Assembly: GCA_964449175.1 (NCBI GenBank) | Contig: CAYUYH010000007.1 | Span: 1 to 23,369, forward strand | DNA from: CAYUYH01 sp964449175 | GTDB lineage: Bacteria > Planctomycetota > Phycisphaerae > SM23-33 | Reading direction: 5' to 3' | DNA: 23,369 bases | Part shown: piece after piece, positions 1 through 7,502 of the stretch | Layout of the letters: the number at the start of each line of letters is the position of its first letter | Position numbering within the stretch: position 1 is the first letter of the stretch | Notes under the pieces: model-generated | The model's database searches: none | The model's input: only the letters and a program-made list of their open reading frames with translations | Told to the model about the DNA's origin: nothing | Made by a program: the position numbers and the translations under genes

Positions 1-516
1 CGTGTTGGGATAGACAAGTGTGATCGTCTCATACGACCGCTCAGCCTCGTCGCGCGAGCCGGTCTCGCGGTAGGCCCGCTCGGCGGCCAGCATCACTGCC
101 ATCGCCGCGCGATCATCCTGCTCACTAAGCGGCTCGACCTGCTCGCTGCGGCGAAGCTCTCGCTCAAGCTCTGCCGTCTTGGCGATGCTCTGCTCTGCCT
201 CCAGCATGTACTTGACGACAGCCATGGCCGAGTCCGCCTCGGCGTTCAGCTCCGCGAGCGTGAGTTCCGGCTTCCTGGCAGGCTCAGCCGGCGCACCTGC
301 CAGCGGGGCAGGGGCGACGGGTCGCTGCGTCATCGTTTGGCGGATCGTGACGGCTGCGACCAGCACGGCCGCCGCTGCTGCCGGAACAGCAATACGCAGG
401 CGCGACCTTCTCCGCGCACGCCTCCGCACTCGCGCCGCGAGGTCGCCGGCCAGCTCGGGCACGCCGGCCTGGGCGTCGGCTGCTGCCAGTAGTTCTTCCA
501 CAGTCCGCTTGGGCAT
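1..516 (-). CDS. Putative membrane-anchored regulator paired with ECF sigma factor (partial)
   Basis: The frame runs from ATG at 516 (or 519) leftward off the window; 172 residues are visible and the C-terminus is missing. The start region overlaps the stop codon of the upstream sigma-factor gene, and GAGG lies 7 nt before the ATG at 516, so the two genes should be translationally coupled. About 40 N-terminal residues contain an Arg-rich stretch (residues 29-41), followed by one hydrophobic segment (about 41-58), a Pro/Ala-rich linker (about 65-85) and a charged helical part. The visible end (about 137-172) resembles a TPR-type helix pair, which is weak evidence. Position behind an ECF sigma gene and single-pass topology suggest an anti-sigma or sigma-associated protein. 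No zinc-binding HxxxCxxC motif of the ZAS family is seen, so the function is inferred from context only. Confidence 0.6.
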   Translation of the reverse strand, partial: MPKRTVEELLAAADAQAGVPELAGDLAARVRRRARRRSRLRIAVPAAAAAVLVAAVTIRQTMTQRPVAPAPLAGAPAEPARKPELTLAELNAEADSAMAVVKYMLEAEQSIAKTAELERELRRSEQVEPLSEQDDRAAMAVMLAAERAYRETGSRDEAERSYETITLVYPNT

Positions 517-1130
517 CATTTGTCCTCTACCAGGTCAGCCAGGCGCTCCTTCAGCATCGCCCGCGCCCGATGCAGCCGTACGCCGGCCGTGCTGCGCTTG
601 ATCCGCAGCACCTCGCAGACGTCCTCGAGCGGCATCTCTTCCAGGTATCTCAGCACAGCTACCTCGCGGTACTTGCCGGGCAGGGCCTGCATCGCACGCC
701 GGACCTGCTCGAATGTCTCTCGCTCCATCGCCGCCTGCCGAGGCGAGTCGTTCGTCTGTGTCTCACGGTCCTGCCCGCCGAGCAGCGTCAGCCGCAGGAA
801 ACGCCGCCGCCGATAGCTGCGACACTTGTTGACCGTGATCGTCTGCAGCCAAGTGCCGAGGGCGCTGCGCCCGCGGAACCGCCGCAGGCCGCGCCACGCC
901 GCCAGGAACACCTCCTGCACCACGTCGTCCGCGTCGCCCGACCAGCCCAGCAGCCGATACGCCAGCCGCGCCACGCGCTGCTGGTGGTCGGCCACCAGTT
1001 CGTCGAAGGCAGACCGATCGCCCAGCGAAAACCGCCGGATGAGTGCTCGGTCACGGTCGCCGGTCTCGCCGTGGTCCGGCTGATCGGCGTTGCCGGCGTC
1101 GGCTTGCATGGCTGTATGGTTAGACTCCAC
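516..1130 (-). CDS. ECF-family RNA polymerase sigma factor (sigma-70 family)
   Basis: This 204-residue protein has the two-domain ECF layout. Region sigma-2 is at about residues 42-105 and includes the core-binding/-10 recognition segment GDADDVVQEVFLAAW. A short linker follows, then region sigma-4 at about 138-196, with LPGKYREVAVLRYLEEM followed by a helix-turn-helix ending in VRLHRARAMLKERL. It should direct RNA polymerase to a specific set of promoters in response to a signal. The start given is GTG at 1130; an in-frame ATG at 1109 is an alternative that would remove seven residues. Neither has a strong Shine-Dalgarno. The gene is divergent from the flagellar operon and overlaps a downstream membrane-protein gene. 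Sequence alone does not show whether it regulates flagella. Confidence 0.9.
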   Translation of the reverse strand: MESNHTAMQADAGNADQPDHGETGDRDRALIRRFSLGDRSAFDELVADHQQRVARLAYRLLGWSGDADDVVQEVFLAAWRGLRRFRGRSALGTWLQTITVNKCRSYRRRRFLRLTLLGGQDRETQTNDSPRQAAMERETFEQVRRAMQALPGKYREVAVLRYLEEMPLEDVCEVLRIKRSTAGVRLHRARAMLKERLADLVEDK

Positions 1131-1263
1131 CTTTGCTGGGAAGATTACAGGAAAACCGGGGCGATTGACCGGTGCGGGCGGCAGAAACCTCCGGCCCGTG
1201 GCGGAAGAACCTTCCGGCTCGGCCGTAGCGGGGCGGCGAGGCGTCTCGGCCCCCCGCCCGAGG

Positions 1264-1301
1264 GTTACGAGTGTAAGGGGGCATCGTCACGACTGTTACG
1301 A
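1264..1301. promoter_or_regulatory. Candidate upstream activator or operator region: GTTACGA direct repeats and TTAC dyad
   Basis: The heptamer GTTACGA occurs at 1264-1270 and 1295-1301, 31 bp apart (about three helical turns). The first copy overlaps a small perfect dyad, TTAC-GAGT-GTAA (1265-1276). Both copies lie upstream of the sigma-54 promoter, the second 28 bp before its -24 GG. They could be binding sites for a sigma-54 activator or another regulator. Chance occurrence is possible because the units are short. Confidence 0.3.
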
Positions 1302-1326
1302 CGCGACCGCCGGCGCAGTTCTGCAT

Positions 1327-1343
1327 TTGGCACGGCCGTTGCC
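1327..1343 (+). promoter_or_regulatory. Sigma-54 (RpoN) promoter of the fliK operon
   Basis: The sequence TTGGCACGGCCGTTGCC matches the sigma-54 consensus YTGGCACG-N4-TTGCW at all but the last base. GG at 1329-1330 and GC at 1341-1342 are exactly 12 bp apart, as required for the -24/-12 elements. The predicted transcript start is near 1354, leaving a leader of about 14 nt before the fliK ATG at 1368. Sigma-54 control of hook and rod genes is established in several flagellated bacteria. It needs an AAA+ activator, which is not encoded in this window. Confidence 0.75.
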
Positions 1344-1367
1344 AATGTAGTGACGAGTCGAAGTGCC

Positions 1368-2867
1368 ATGACGCCAGTCACAACAACATTGGCCAACGTG
1401 CTAAGCAGCCCGCCGAGCGCGGCGAACAAGCCCGCGGCGAACAAGCCCGCGGCGAACGCCGGCGCGCCGGCTGAGGCCACGCGCCCAACCACCCAGTCCG
1501 GCGAACAGCGACGCCCCGACGTGCCGGCAGCGCAGACCCGCGACGGCAGCCGCCAAGCCGCGACCCCCTCGTCCCGCCCGCAAGCGAACCGACGGGCCAA
1601 GGTAGCCGGCGAGGGCAAGGCCTCAGCGCGCCGAGTGAGCCAAGGCGAAGGTCAAGGGCGAAAGGTCGCCGGCGAATCGTTCACGTCTGTGCTCGCGGAG
1701 CTGGTCGCCGCGGCGACGGCCTTCCCCGTCGCCCGCCCGGCGGCGCCTGTCCAGGCCAAGGTCGGCGCGGCGCTCGGCGGCGGCCAGCCAAGCCAACCCG
1801 CCAAGGGCGAGACCGCCGCACTCACGCAGGCCACTGGCGTCGCGCCCGGAACCGACCGTGCCGAGGCCGTGCTGGCCGTCGTCGCCAAGGCGCTTAGCGC
1901 GGGAGACGCCCAGCCCGCGACGGCCAAGGTCGGCGGGCAAGTAACGCCCGTCGTAGCCCGCGCCGGCGGGGAGCAGCACGCAAGGGCCCAGACCGTCGCT
2001 GGCGAGCAGGCAGCCGGCAAGCAGGCCGGCGATGCAGCGCCGCCGGCGCAGACCCGCGGCGCGTTCGAGATAGCATTGCCCGCGGCGCCGACGGCGACCA
2101 CGGACGCGTCAGTCAAGGCAACGCGGCCCGCGGATGCCGGACAGCAGCCCACCAAGCCGCAGACGTCTCCAGTCACGGTCGAGGCCATTGTCGCCCCGGC
2201 TGAGGGCGGCGCAGGCCGGGCTTTGACCGGCCAGCCGACCGGATCGCCCAAGCAAGCCCCGGCCCAGACGGCGGACGCCGGCAATGTGCGTGTAGACCTA
2301 CTGGCCGGGCAAGTGGCAAGCGTGGAGATCCACTCCGACGGCGGACCGAGTTCGACTGAGGCAACCCAGACCATCGCCGACAGGCCGCAGCAGATTGGCC
2401 CCGAGGCCGGCATCGCCGGGCAGATAGCCGCCGGCCTGCGGAACTCACCCGTAGAAGGGCGGCAGGAGGTCACCATTCGCCTGTCGCCGCCGGAACTCGG
2501 CAGCGTGCGGCTGACCATCCAGGCCGACGGCAAGGAGGTCCGCGGCGTGCTGGAGGTGGACAACTCCCGCACGCTCGGCGAGCTCCAGCGCGAGGCCCCG
2601 CTGGTTGCGGCCCGGTTGGCCGACGGCGGGCTCGCGGTGCGGCGGATGGACGTCGTGCTGAGCGACGCCAACGCCCGCGGCAATGGCAACGGCAGCTCCG
2701 CCGCCTTCGAGAACCCCGCCGAGCCCGACGGCAGCGGGCAGCGGCACGCACAAGGTCAGGCAGCGATGGCCGGCGAGATCGCCGCCGCACCCGCCGAGCA
2801 GGTCCCCAGCCACCCCCGGGCCCCCTGGGCGGTCGCCGGCGAGGGACAGGTAAACATCTGGATATAG
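1368..2867 (+). CDS. fliK: Flagellar hook-length control protein FliK
   Basis: FliK is exported during hook assembly, measures hook length and triggers the FlhB specificity switch. The 499-residue product has a long low-complexity N-terminal and middle part rich in Ala, Pro, Gln and Gly, typical of the flexible ruler. It ends in a recognisable C-terminal hook-length domain (about residues 360-440) with VTIRLSPPELGSVRLTIQ and a conserved Leu/Arg pattern after it. I chose ATG at 1368 because it lies about 14 nt after the predicted sigma-54 transcript start. The open frame extends far upstream, but there it is antisense to the sigma-factor gene. A weak GAAG (1360-1363) is the only ribosome-site candidate. 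It is the first gene of the operon, 10 bp before flgD; C-terminal domain and neighbours make the call firm. Confidence 0.88.
   Translation: MTPVTTTLANVLSSPPSAANKPAANKPAANAGAPAEATRPTTQSGEQRRPDVPAAQTRDGSRQAATPSSRPQANRRAKVAGEGKASARRVSQGEGQGRKVAGESFTSVLAELVAAATAFPVARPAAPVQAKVGAALGGGQPSQPAKGETAALTQATGVAPGTDRAEAVLAVVAKALSAGDAQPATAKVGGQVTPVVARAGGEQHARAQTVAGEQAAGKQAGDAAPPAQTRGAFEIALPAAPTATTDASVKATRPADAGQQPTKPQTSPVTVEAIVAPAEGGAGRALTGQPTGSPKQAPAQTADAGNVRVDLLAGQVASVEIHSDGGPSSTEATQTIADRPQQIGPEAGIAGQIAAGLRNSPVEGRQEVTIRLSPPELGSVRLTIQADGKEVRGVLEVDNSRTLGELQREAPLVAARLADGGLAVRRMDVVLSDANARGNGNGSSAAFENPAEPDGSGQRHAQGQAAMAGEIAAAPAEQVPSHPRAPWAVAGEGQVNIWI
1419..1457 (+). repeat. Short tandem repeat inside fliK (15-bp unit)
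   Basis: The 15-bp unit GCGGCGAACAAGCCC occurs at 1419-1433 and 1434-1448, with a partial third copy from 1449 to 1457. It encodes AANKP repeats near the FliK N-terminus. The unit is a multiple of three, so copy-number change would keep frame and slightly alter ruler length. Confidence 0.8.
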
Positions 2868-2877
2868 GAAGGCAACC

Positions 2878-3279
2878 ATGGCCGACATAGCAGCCGCGTC
2901 AAGCTCGAGTGCGATACGGACCGACTACCTCAAGCTGCTGGTCACGCAGCTACAGAACCAAAACCCGCTCGAGCCGATGGACAACAACCAGATGGCCGCC
3001 CAGCTCGCCCAGCTCTCGCAGCTGGAGCAGGCGGAGAACCAGACACGCCAGCTTGGCGACTTGTCGACCAGCTTCGCGCAGGTCCTCAGCGAGGTGCGCC
3101 GCAGCCAGGCGGCCGACCTGATCGGCAAGCAGATAACGTTCTTCCTCGACGACGGCAACGGCGGCTACAGCTCTTCCGGCGGAACCGTGGACGGCGTGGA
3201 CCTCCTTGACGGCGACGTGACGCTCAAGGTCGGCGGGTACTCCGTGCCGCTGGATGCGGTCGTGAGCATTCAGAACTGA
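2878..3279 (+). CDS. flgD: Hook-capping protein FlgD (short form)
   Basis: FlgD forms the scaffold cap at the tip of the growing hook and lets FlgE subunits polymerise. Residues about 16-51 carry the family signature, including DYLKLLVTQLQNQNPLEPMD followed by a QMAAQLAQLSQLEQ-type helix. The C-terminal third has a short beta-rich stretch. The protein is 133 residues, clearly shorter than the roughly 220 of enterobacterial FlgD, and most of the usual C-terminal Fn3/tudor-like cap domain is absent. AGGAAGG lies just before the ATG. It sits 10 bp after fliK and 35 bp before flgE, the usual fliK-flgD-flgE order. Confidence 0.93.
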   Translation: MADIAAASSSSAIRTDYLKLLVTQLQNQNPLEPMDNNQMAAQLAQLSQLEQAENQTRQLGDLSTSFAQVLSEVRRSQAADLIGKQITFFLDDGNGGYSSSGGTVDGVDLLDGDVTLKVGGYSVPLDAVVSIQN

Positions 3280-3314
3280 TGGCAGGGCAAGGGACACAGT
3301 AAAGGACAATAACC

Positions 3315-4964
3315 ATGGCTGACGCACTACTTTCCGGCGTATCCGGCATGAAGGCCCACCAGCGGATGATAGACGTCGCCGGCAACAACCTGGCGAACCT
3401 CAACACCAACGGCTTCAAGTCCAGCCGAGTGACCTTCGCGGACATGCTTTCCGAGACGATCAAGGGCGCCAGCCAGCCCACCGCGGCCGTCGGCGGCACC
3501 AACCCGCAGCAGATCGGCAGCGGCGTGAAGCTGGCCAGCGTCGACCGGAACATGTCCCAGGGCAGCCTGATCAACACGGGCAAGCCGCTGGACATGGCCA
3601 TCGAGGGCGACGGGTACTTCGTGCTGGACGACGGCGAGCGGGAGGTCTACACGCGCGTAGGCACGTTCGCGGTCGACTCCCAGTACTACCTCGTGGACTC
3701 GGGCACGGGCTTCCGCGTGCAGCGCGTCGGCAGCGAGGGCGTCAACGAGGGCTTCCAGGACGCCACGAACGACGCGATCCGAATTCCCTACGACAACGCC
3801 CTGCCCGCACGGGCGAGCACGAGCATACAGTTCGGCGGGAACCTCTCGGCCAACTCCGACATGACGCCATCGGTCAACGAGCTGTCCTCGGGCATCGTTT
3901 ACACGGTGGGCGGCGTGACGGCATCGGGCGATACGCTGATCGCCGACCTGGACCAGAACTCCTCGTTCTCCGGCACGTTGGAGGTCACCGGCACGACGCC
4001 GGACGGCACGGCCCTGACGCCGGGGACCCTGGCAGTCGGCGCGGGCACCACGCTCAACGATTTGATGGGCGTCATCAACACCGCCTTCGGCGGCTCGGCG
4101 ACGGCGTGGATGAACAACGGGCAGATCATGGTCACCGACGCGGCCGCCGGCTACAGCCTGACCGACATCAACATCACCCCGCAGGCCGGGGCCACCGGAA
4201 CCCTGGACATGCCGCAGTACTTCAAGATCACCACGCCCGGCGGCTTGGCCGAGCGGCTGACCAACGTGACGATCTACGACTCGCAGGGCATCGCCTACAG
4301 CGTCTCGGCCACCTTCGTGCCGACGAACCAGAACAACACCTGGGACATGGTGGTCACCTCGATCTCGGGCGACGCACATTTGTATGACAGGCGCGTGCGA
4401 GGCATCACCTTCAAGGGCGACGGCAGCTTCAACGGGCTGGACCAGACGATCGGCGACGCGCTGAACATCGCGGTCGGCTTCCCCGTGGACGGGTACAGCA
4501 CGCAGACGATTCGCCTGGACCTCGGCACGGCAGGCAAGTTCGACGGCCTGACACAGTTCGGCGGCACGTCGACGGTGTCGGCGTCCGGGCAGGACGGCTA
4601 CCCCTCGGGCGTGCTGACCAGCATGTCCGTCACCCGCGAGGGCGTGCTGGTGGGCGTGTTCTCCAACGGCATCCGCAAGGACGTCTCCGCCCTCCGTATC
4701 GCGACCTTCCAGAACCCCTCCGGCCTGGAGAGCATCGGCAACAACTTCCTGATCAGCTCGACGAACTCGGGCGAGCCGGTCTCCAGCAAGGGCCTGTCCG
4801 GCGGGGCGGGCTCGGTGCACGGCGGGGCGCTTGAGGGCTCCAACGTCGAGGTGGCCGCGGAGTTCGTTAACCTCATCCAGGCGCAGAACGGCTACCAGGC
4901 CAACGCCCGCACCATCAAGGTCACGAACGAGATGCTCACGGAGCTTACCAACCTCATAAGGTAA
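3315..4964 (+). CDS. flgE: Flagellar hook protein FlgE
   Basis: FlgE polymerises into the curved hook that acts as a universal joint between rod and filament. The N-terminus shows the rod/hook signature LLSGVSGMKAHQRMIDVAGN followed by NLANLNTNGFKSSRVTF, and MAIEGDGYFVL occurs near residue 100. The C-terminus has the matching helix SNVEVAAEFVNLIQAQNGYQ with NARTIKVTNEMLTELTNLIR. At 549 residues it is longer than the roughly 400-residue enterobacterial protein; the extra length lies in the middle surface domains (about 190-420), which vary between species. AAGGA precedes the ATG. The length and tandem position after flgD favour FlgE over FlgF or FlgG. Confidence 0.95.
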   Translation: MADALLSGVSGMKAHQRMIDVAGNNLANLNTNGFKSSRVTFADMLSETIKGASQPTAAVGGTNPQQIGSGVKLASVDRNMSQGSLINTGKPLDMAIEGDGYFVLDDGEREVYTRVGTFAVDSQYYLVDSGTGFRVQRVGSEGVNEGFQDATNDAIRIPYDNALPARASTSIQFGGNLSANSDMTPSVNELSSGIVYTVGGVTASGDTLIADLDQNSSFSGTLEVTGTTPDGTALTPGTLAVGAGTTLNDLMGVINTAFGGSATAWMNNGQIMVTDAAAGYSLTDINITPQAGATGTLDMPQYFKITTPGGLAERLTNVTIYDSQGIAYSVSATFVPTNQNNTWDMVVTSISGDAHLYDRRVRGITFKGDGSFNGLDQTIGDALNIAVGFPVDGYSTQTIRLDLGTAGKFDGLTQFGGTSTVSASGQDGYPSGVLTSMSVTREGVLVGVFSNGIRKDVSALRIATFQNPSGLESIGNNFLISSTNSGEPVSSKGLSGGAGSVHGGALEGSNVEVAAEFVNLIQAQNGYQANARTIKVTNEMLTELTNLIR

Positions 4965-4974
4965 GGGGCACGTC

Positions 4975-5958
4975 ATGGGCAACCTGGCCGCAACAACCAT
5001 GTGGTGTGTCGGCATCCTGGCCAAGCTGACGCCGCGACAGCGGTGGGAGTCGCTCAGGAGCGGCTCGGACGCCGGCAACGGCGTGTGGGCGGTCGTGCTG
5101 GCGGCGCTGGGGGCGATCTGCGTGGGCGGGGCGGTGTTCGCCATCGTGCGCAGTCGCCGTGGCGGGGGTCAGAAGTGGCGGGCGTTCAACGCCCACCCGA
5201 AGCTCCAGCCCCTGACAGAGTCGCAGCGAAAGCTCGTCGCCGCCATTGCCGCCTCTGCCAAGCTCGCGCGTCCGGAGCTGCTGCTGACGGCCGCCGGGGC
5301 GTTCGACTCAGCCGCGGCCGGCTATGCCGCCTCCAACGCCGACCCAGCCACGCAATCGCTCGTCCAGGCGGTCAAGGCCAAGCTCGGCTTCGCCGCCTCG
5401 GCCGGGTCGTCCGCCGAGAAGACCGCACCTGAAGGGGCGCTGAAGGTCGGCGCGGACGTCACCATCATCGCCGAGGGCAACAGCAACGAGTTCGCCGCCA
5501 GGGTCGTCGAGCTTCGCGGCAACCAGGCCGTGCTGGACTGCGCCCGCGACCCCGCCACGCCGAACCGCCGGCGGTTCGCCAGGGCGAAGGTCGAGCTTGA
5601 CGCGCGGGTCGCGCCCTCCGGCGTCGTGGACAAGTCCGAAGCCCCGGCCGCCGAGTTCGCCCCCGCCAGCGTCACCGAGATCAGCGGCGGCGGCGCAATC
5701 GTCGAGAGCACGCTCCAGCGAGACGTCGGGCAGAAGCTGCTGCTGGTGATCGACCTCGAGGACAAGACCGTCCAGGCCCAGGCCGTCGTGCGATGGGCGG
5801 AGGACCGCCCCGACGGGATCGTCCGCCTGGGCGTGGAGCTGATGGGCCTGAGCGAGGAAGAGACCTCGCACCTCGTGCTGGCGACCGGAGACGCCGAACG
5901 CCACAGCCGATGGCGCGAGGGCCAGCCTGCCGCCGCCGGCGCCGAAGAGGGCAAGTGA
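4975..5958 (+). CDS. Membrane-anchored YcgR-like PilZ-domain protein (predicted c-di-GMP receptor)
   Basis: The 327-residue protein has one transmembrane segment (about residues 38-58) and an Ala-rich helical part (about 80-140). A beta-rich YcgR-N-like region follows (about 155-190, with VGADVTIIAEGNSNEFAARV), then a PilZ domain (about 197-300). The c-di-GMP-binding RxxxR motif is R199-R203 (RRFAR). The second motif reads EISGGG at 235-240, so the usual Asp/Asn of (D/N)xSxxG is Glu, which may weaken binding. In YcgR proteins this arrangement slows or steers the motor when c-di-GMP is high. AGGGG lies 7 nt before the ATG, and the stop codon overlaps the flgF start. Its place between hook and rod genes suggests a motor brake or assembly control; the exact role is inferred. 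Confidence 0.75.
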   Translation: MGNLAATTMWCVGILAKLTPRQRWESLRSGSDAGNGVWAVVLAALGAICVGGAVFAIVRSRRGGGQKWRAFNAHPKLQPLTESQRKLVAAIAASAKLARPELLLTAAGAFDSAAAGYAASNADPATQSLVQAVKAKLGFAASAGSSAEKTAPEGALKVGADVTIIAEGNSNEFAARVVELRGNQAVLDCARDPATPNRRRFARAKVELDARVAPSGVVDKSEAPAAEFAPASVTEISGGGAIVESTLQRDVGQKLLLVIDLEDKTVQAQAVVRWAEDRPDGIVRLGVELMGLSEEETSHLVLATGDAERHSRWREGQPAAAGAEEGK

Positions 5959-6689
5959 TGGACGTATCGATCGAGGCAACCGCGTCGAGCATGCAGTCGC
6001 TCAGCGAGCAGTACTGCGCCGTCGCGCACAATCTCGCCAACGCCAACACCGCGGGCTTCAAGCGGCGGATGAGCGCGTTCGCCCAGTCCCTCCAGCAGCA
6101 GACGCTGGCGTCGGCGTCGGCGCCGCCGGCGCAGGCGGGCACGATCTCGGCGACGACGGCGATCGACTTCACGCAGGGCGCGCTGACGAGCACCGAGCGG
6201 CCTCTGGACCTGGCTATCTCGGGGGATGGTTTCTTCGTGATCGAGACGACCTCGGGTCCGGTGTACACGCGGAACGGATCGTTCGGCATCAATGGCCAGC
6301 GGCAACTGGCCGACTCGAACGGCCGACTTGTCGGCGGCGAGAGCGGGCCGATCACCATCCCCGCCGGCGCCGGCGACATCAACGTTGCAGCCGACGGGGC
6401 CGTCTCCGTCGGCGGCCAGAGCATCGGCAAGCTGGCGATCGTTGCCTTCGCCGACGAGTCGCTGCTGCTGCCGGCCGGGGCGAGCTGCTTCCGCGCGGGC
6501 AAGGGCGCCGCGCCGATCGACGCCGAGGGCGCGACCGTCCGCCAGGGATACCAGGAATCCTCCAACGTCAACGTCATGGAGGAGCTGGTGAACCTGATCG
6601 CGGTGACCAGGCTGTACGAGGCAAACGCCAAGTCCATCGAGCGGCGCGACGAGCTGATGAACCACCTGCTGCAAGTGGCGGCAGGCTGA
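5958..6689 (+). CDS. flgF: Flagellar proximal rod protein FlgF
   Basis: This rod component of the basal body has 243 residues. The N-terminus (MDVSIEATASSMQSLSEQY followed by HNLANANTAGFKRRM) carries the NLAN-N-x-x-GFK signature of rod/hook proteins. PLDLAISGDGFFVIE occurs near residue 90, and the C-terminus has SSNVNVMEELVNLIAVTRLY. The start is ATG at 5958, overlapping the upstream TGA as TGATG, with GAGG 7 nt earlier. It is followed 19 bp later by flgG. Assignment as FlgF rather than FlgG rests on its shorter, more divergent sequence and position before a canonical FlgG. The open frame extends upstream, but there it overlaps the PilZ gene. Confidence 0.88.
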   Translation: MDVSIEATASSMQSLSEQYCAVAHNLANANTAGFKRRMSAFAQSLQQQTLASASAPPAQAGTISATTAIDFTQGALTSTERPLDLAISGDGFFVIETTSGPVYTRNGSFGINGQRQLADSNGRLVGGESGPITIPAGAGDINVAADGAVSVGGQSIGKLAIVAFADESLLLPAGASCFRAGKGAAPIDAEGATVRQGYQESSNVNVMEELVNLIAVTRLYEANAKSIERRDELMNHLLQVAAG

Positions 6690-6708
6690 TCCCAAGGAGA
6701 TTGACGGA

Positions 6709-7485
6709 ATGCTAAGGGCCTTCTCAACGGCAGCGACGGGCATGAATGCTCAGCAGATGGTGGTCGACACCATCGCGAACAACCTGGCCAACATCAACAC
6801 GACCGGCTTCAAGCGCAGCCAGGTGGAGTTCCAGGACCTGATGTACGTGGAGCTTCAGAAGGCCGGCGCCGAGGCGGCCGCGGGCGTGGTCGCGCCGACG
6901 GGCTTCGAGATCGGCAGCGGCGTCAGGCCCGTCGCCACGATCAAGGTCTACAGCCAGGGCGAGCAGGAAAACACCGAGCGCGAGCTGGACCTGTCCATCC
7001 AGGGCGACGGGTTCTTCCAGGTCACCTCGCCCGCCGGCGAGGTCCGCTACACGCGCGACGGGGCGTTCTGCCTGAACCAAAGCGGCGCGGTCGTCACGGC
7101 CAACGGCTACGGCCTAGGCATCACGATCCCCTCCGGCACGGAGAAGATCGACATCGCCGCCGACGGCACGGTGACGGCGCACACGGCCTCGGGGCCGACC
7201 AACGTCGGCACGATACCGCTCGTGCGGTTCCTGAACCCCTCCGGGCTCAGCAGCATCGGCGACAACCTGCTGGTCGAGACGCCGGCCAGCGGCTCGCCCA
7301 CCTCCGGCACGGCCGGGGCGGACGGCTTTGGCAGCCTTCGGCAGGGATTCCTCGAGCGGTCCAACGTCCAGATGGTCACCGAGCTGGTGAACCTCATCAA
7401 GGCCCAGCGGGCGTATGAGATCAACTCACGGGCGATCCGGGCGGGCGATGATATGCTCTCCACCGCCAATCGGCTGATCACGTAG
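6709..7485 (+). CDS. flgG: Flagellar distal rod protein FlgG
   Basis: FlgG forms the distal rod that passes through the P and L rings. The product is 258 residues, close to the usual roughly 260. It begins MLRAFSTAATGMNAQQMVVD, continues with NNLANINTTGFKRSQVEFQDLMY, and has LDLSIQGDGFFQV near residue 100. It ends with SNVQMVTELVNLIKAQRAYE and INSRAIRAGDDMLSTANRL, all typical of FlgG. AAGGAG lies about 10 nt before the ATG. It is 17 bp before flgA. Confidence 0.97.
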   Translation: MLRAFSTAATGMNAQQMVVDTIANNLANINTTGFKRSQVEFQDLMYVELQKAGAEAAAGVVAPTGFEIGSGVRPVATIKVYSQGEQENTERELDLSIQGDGFFQVTSPAGEVRYTRDGAFCLNQSGAVVTANGYGLGITIPSGTEKIDIAADGTVTAHTASGPTNVGTIPLVRFLNPSGLSSIGDNLLVETPASGSPTSGTAGADGFGSLRQGFLERSNVQMVTELVNLIKAQRAYEINSRAIRAGDDMLSTANRLIT

Positions 7486-7502
7486 CACGGGAGACAAGCT
7501 CT

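Noticed and set aside
570..1367. Long plus-strand open frame that continues into fliK, suggesting a 765-residue protein
   Set aside because: This part is antisense to the clear ECF sigma factor and lies before the predicted sigma-54 transcript start; fliK homology starts later.
3327..5144. 600-residue open frame on the minus strand
   Set aside because: It is antisense to flgE, with low-complexity composition and no recognisable domain; long shadow frames are expected at this GC content.
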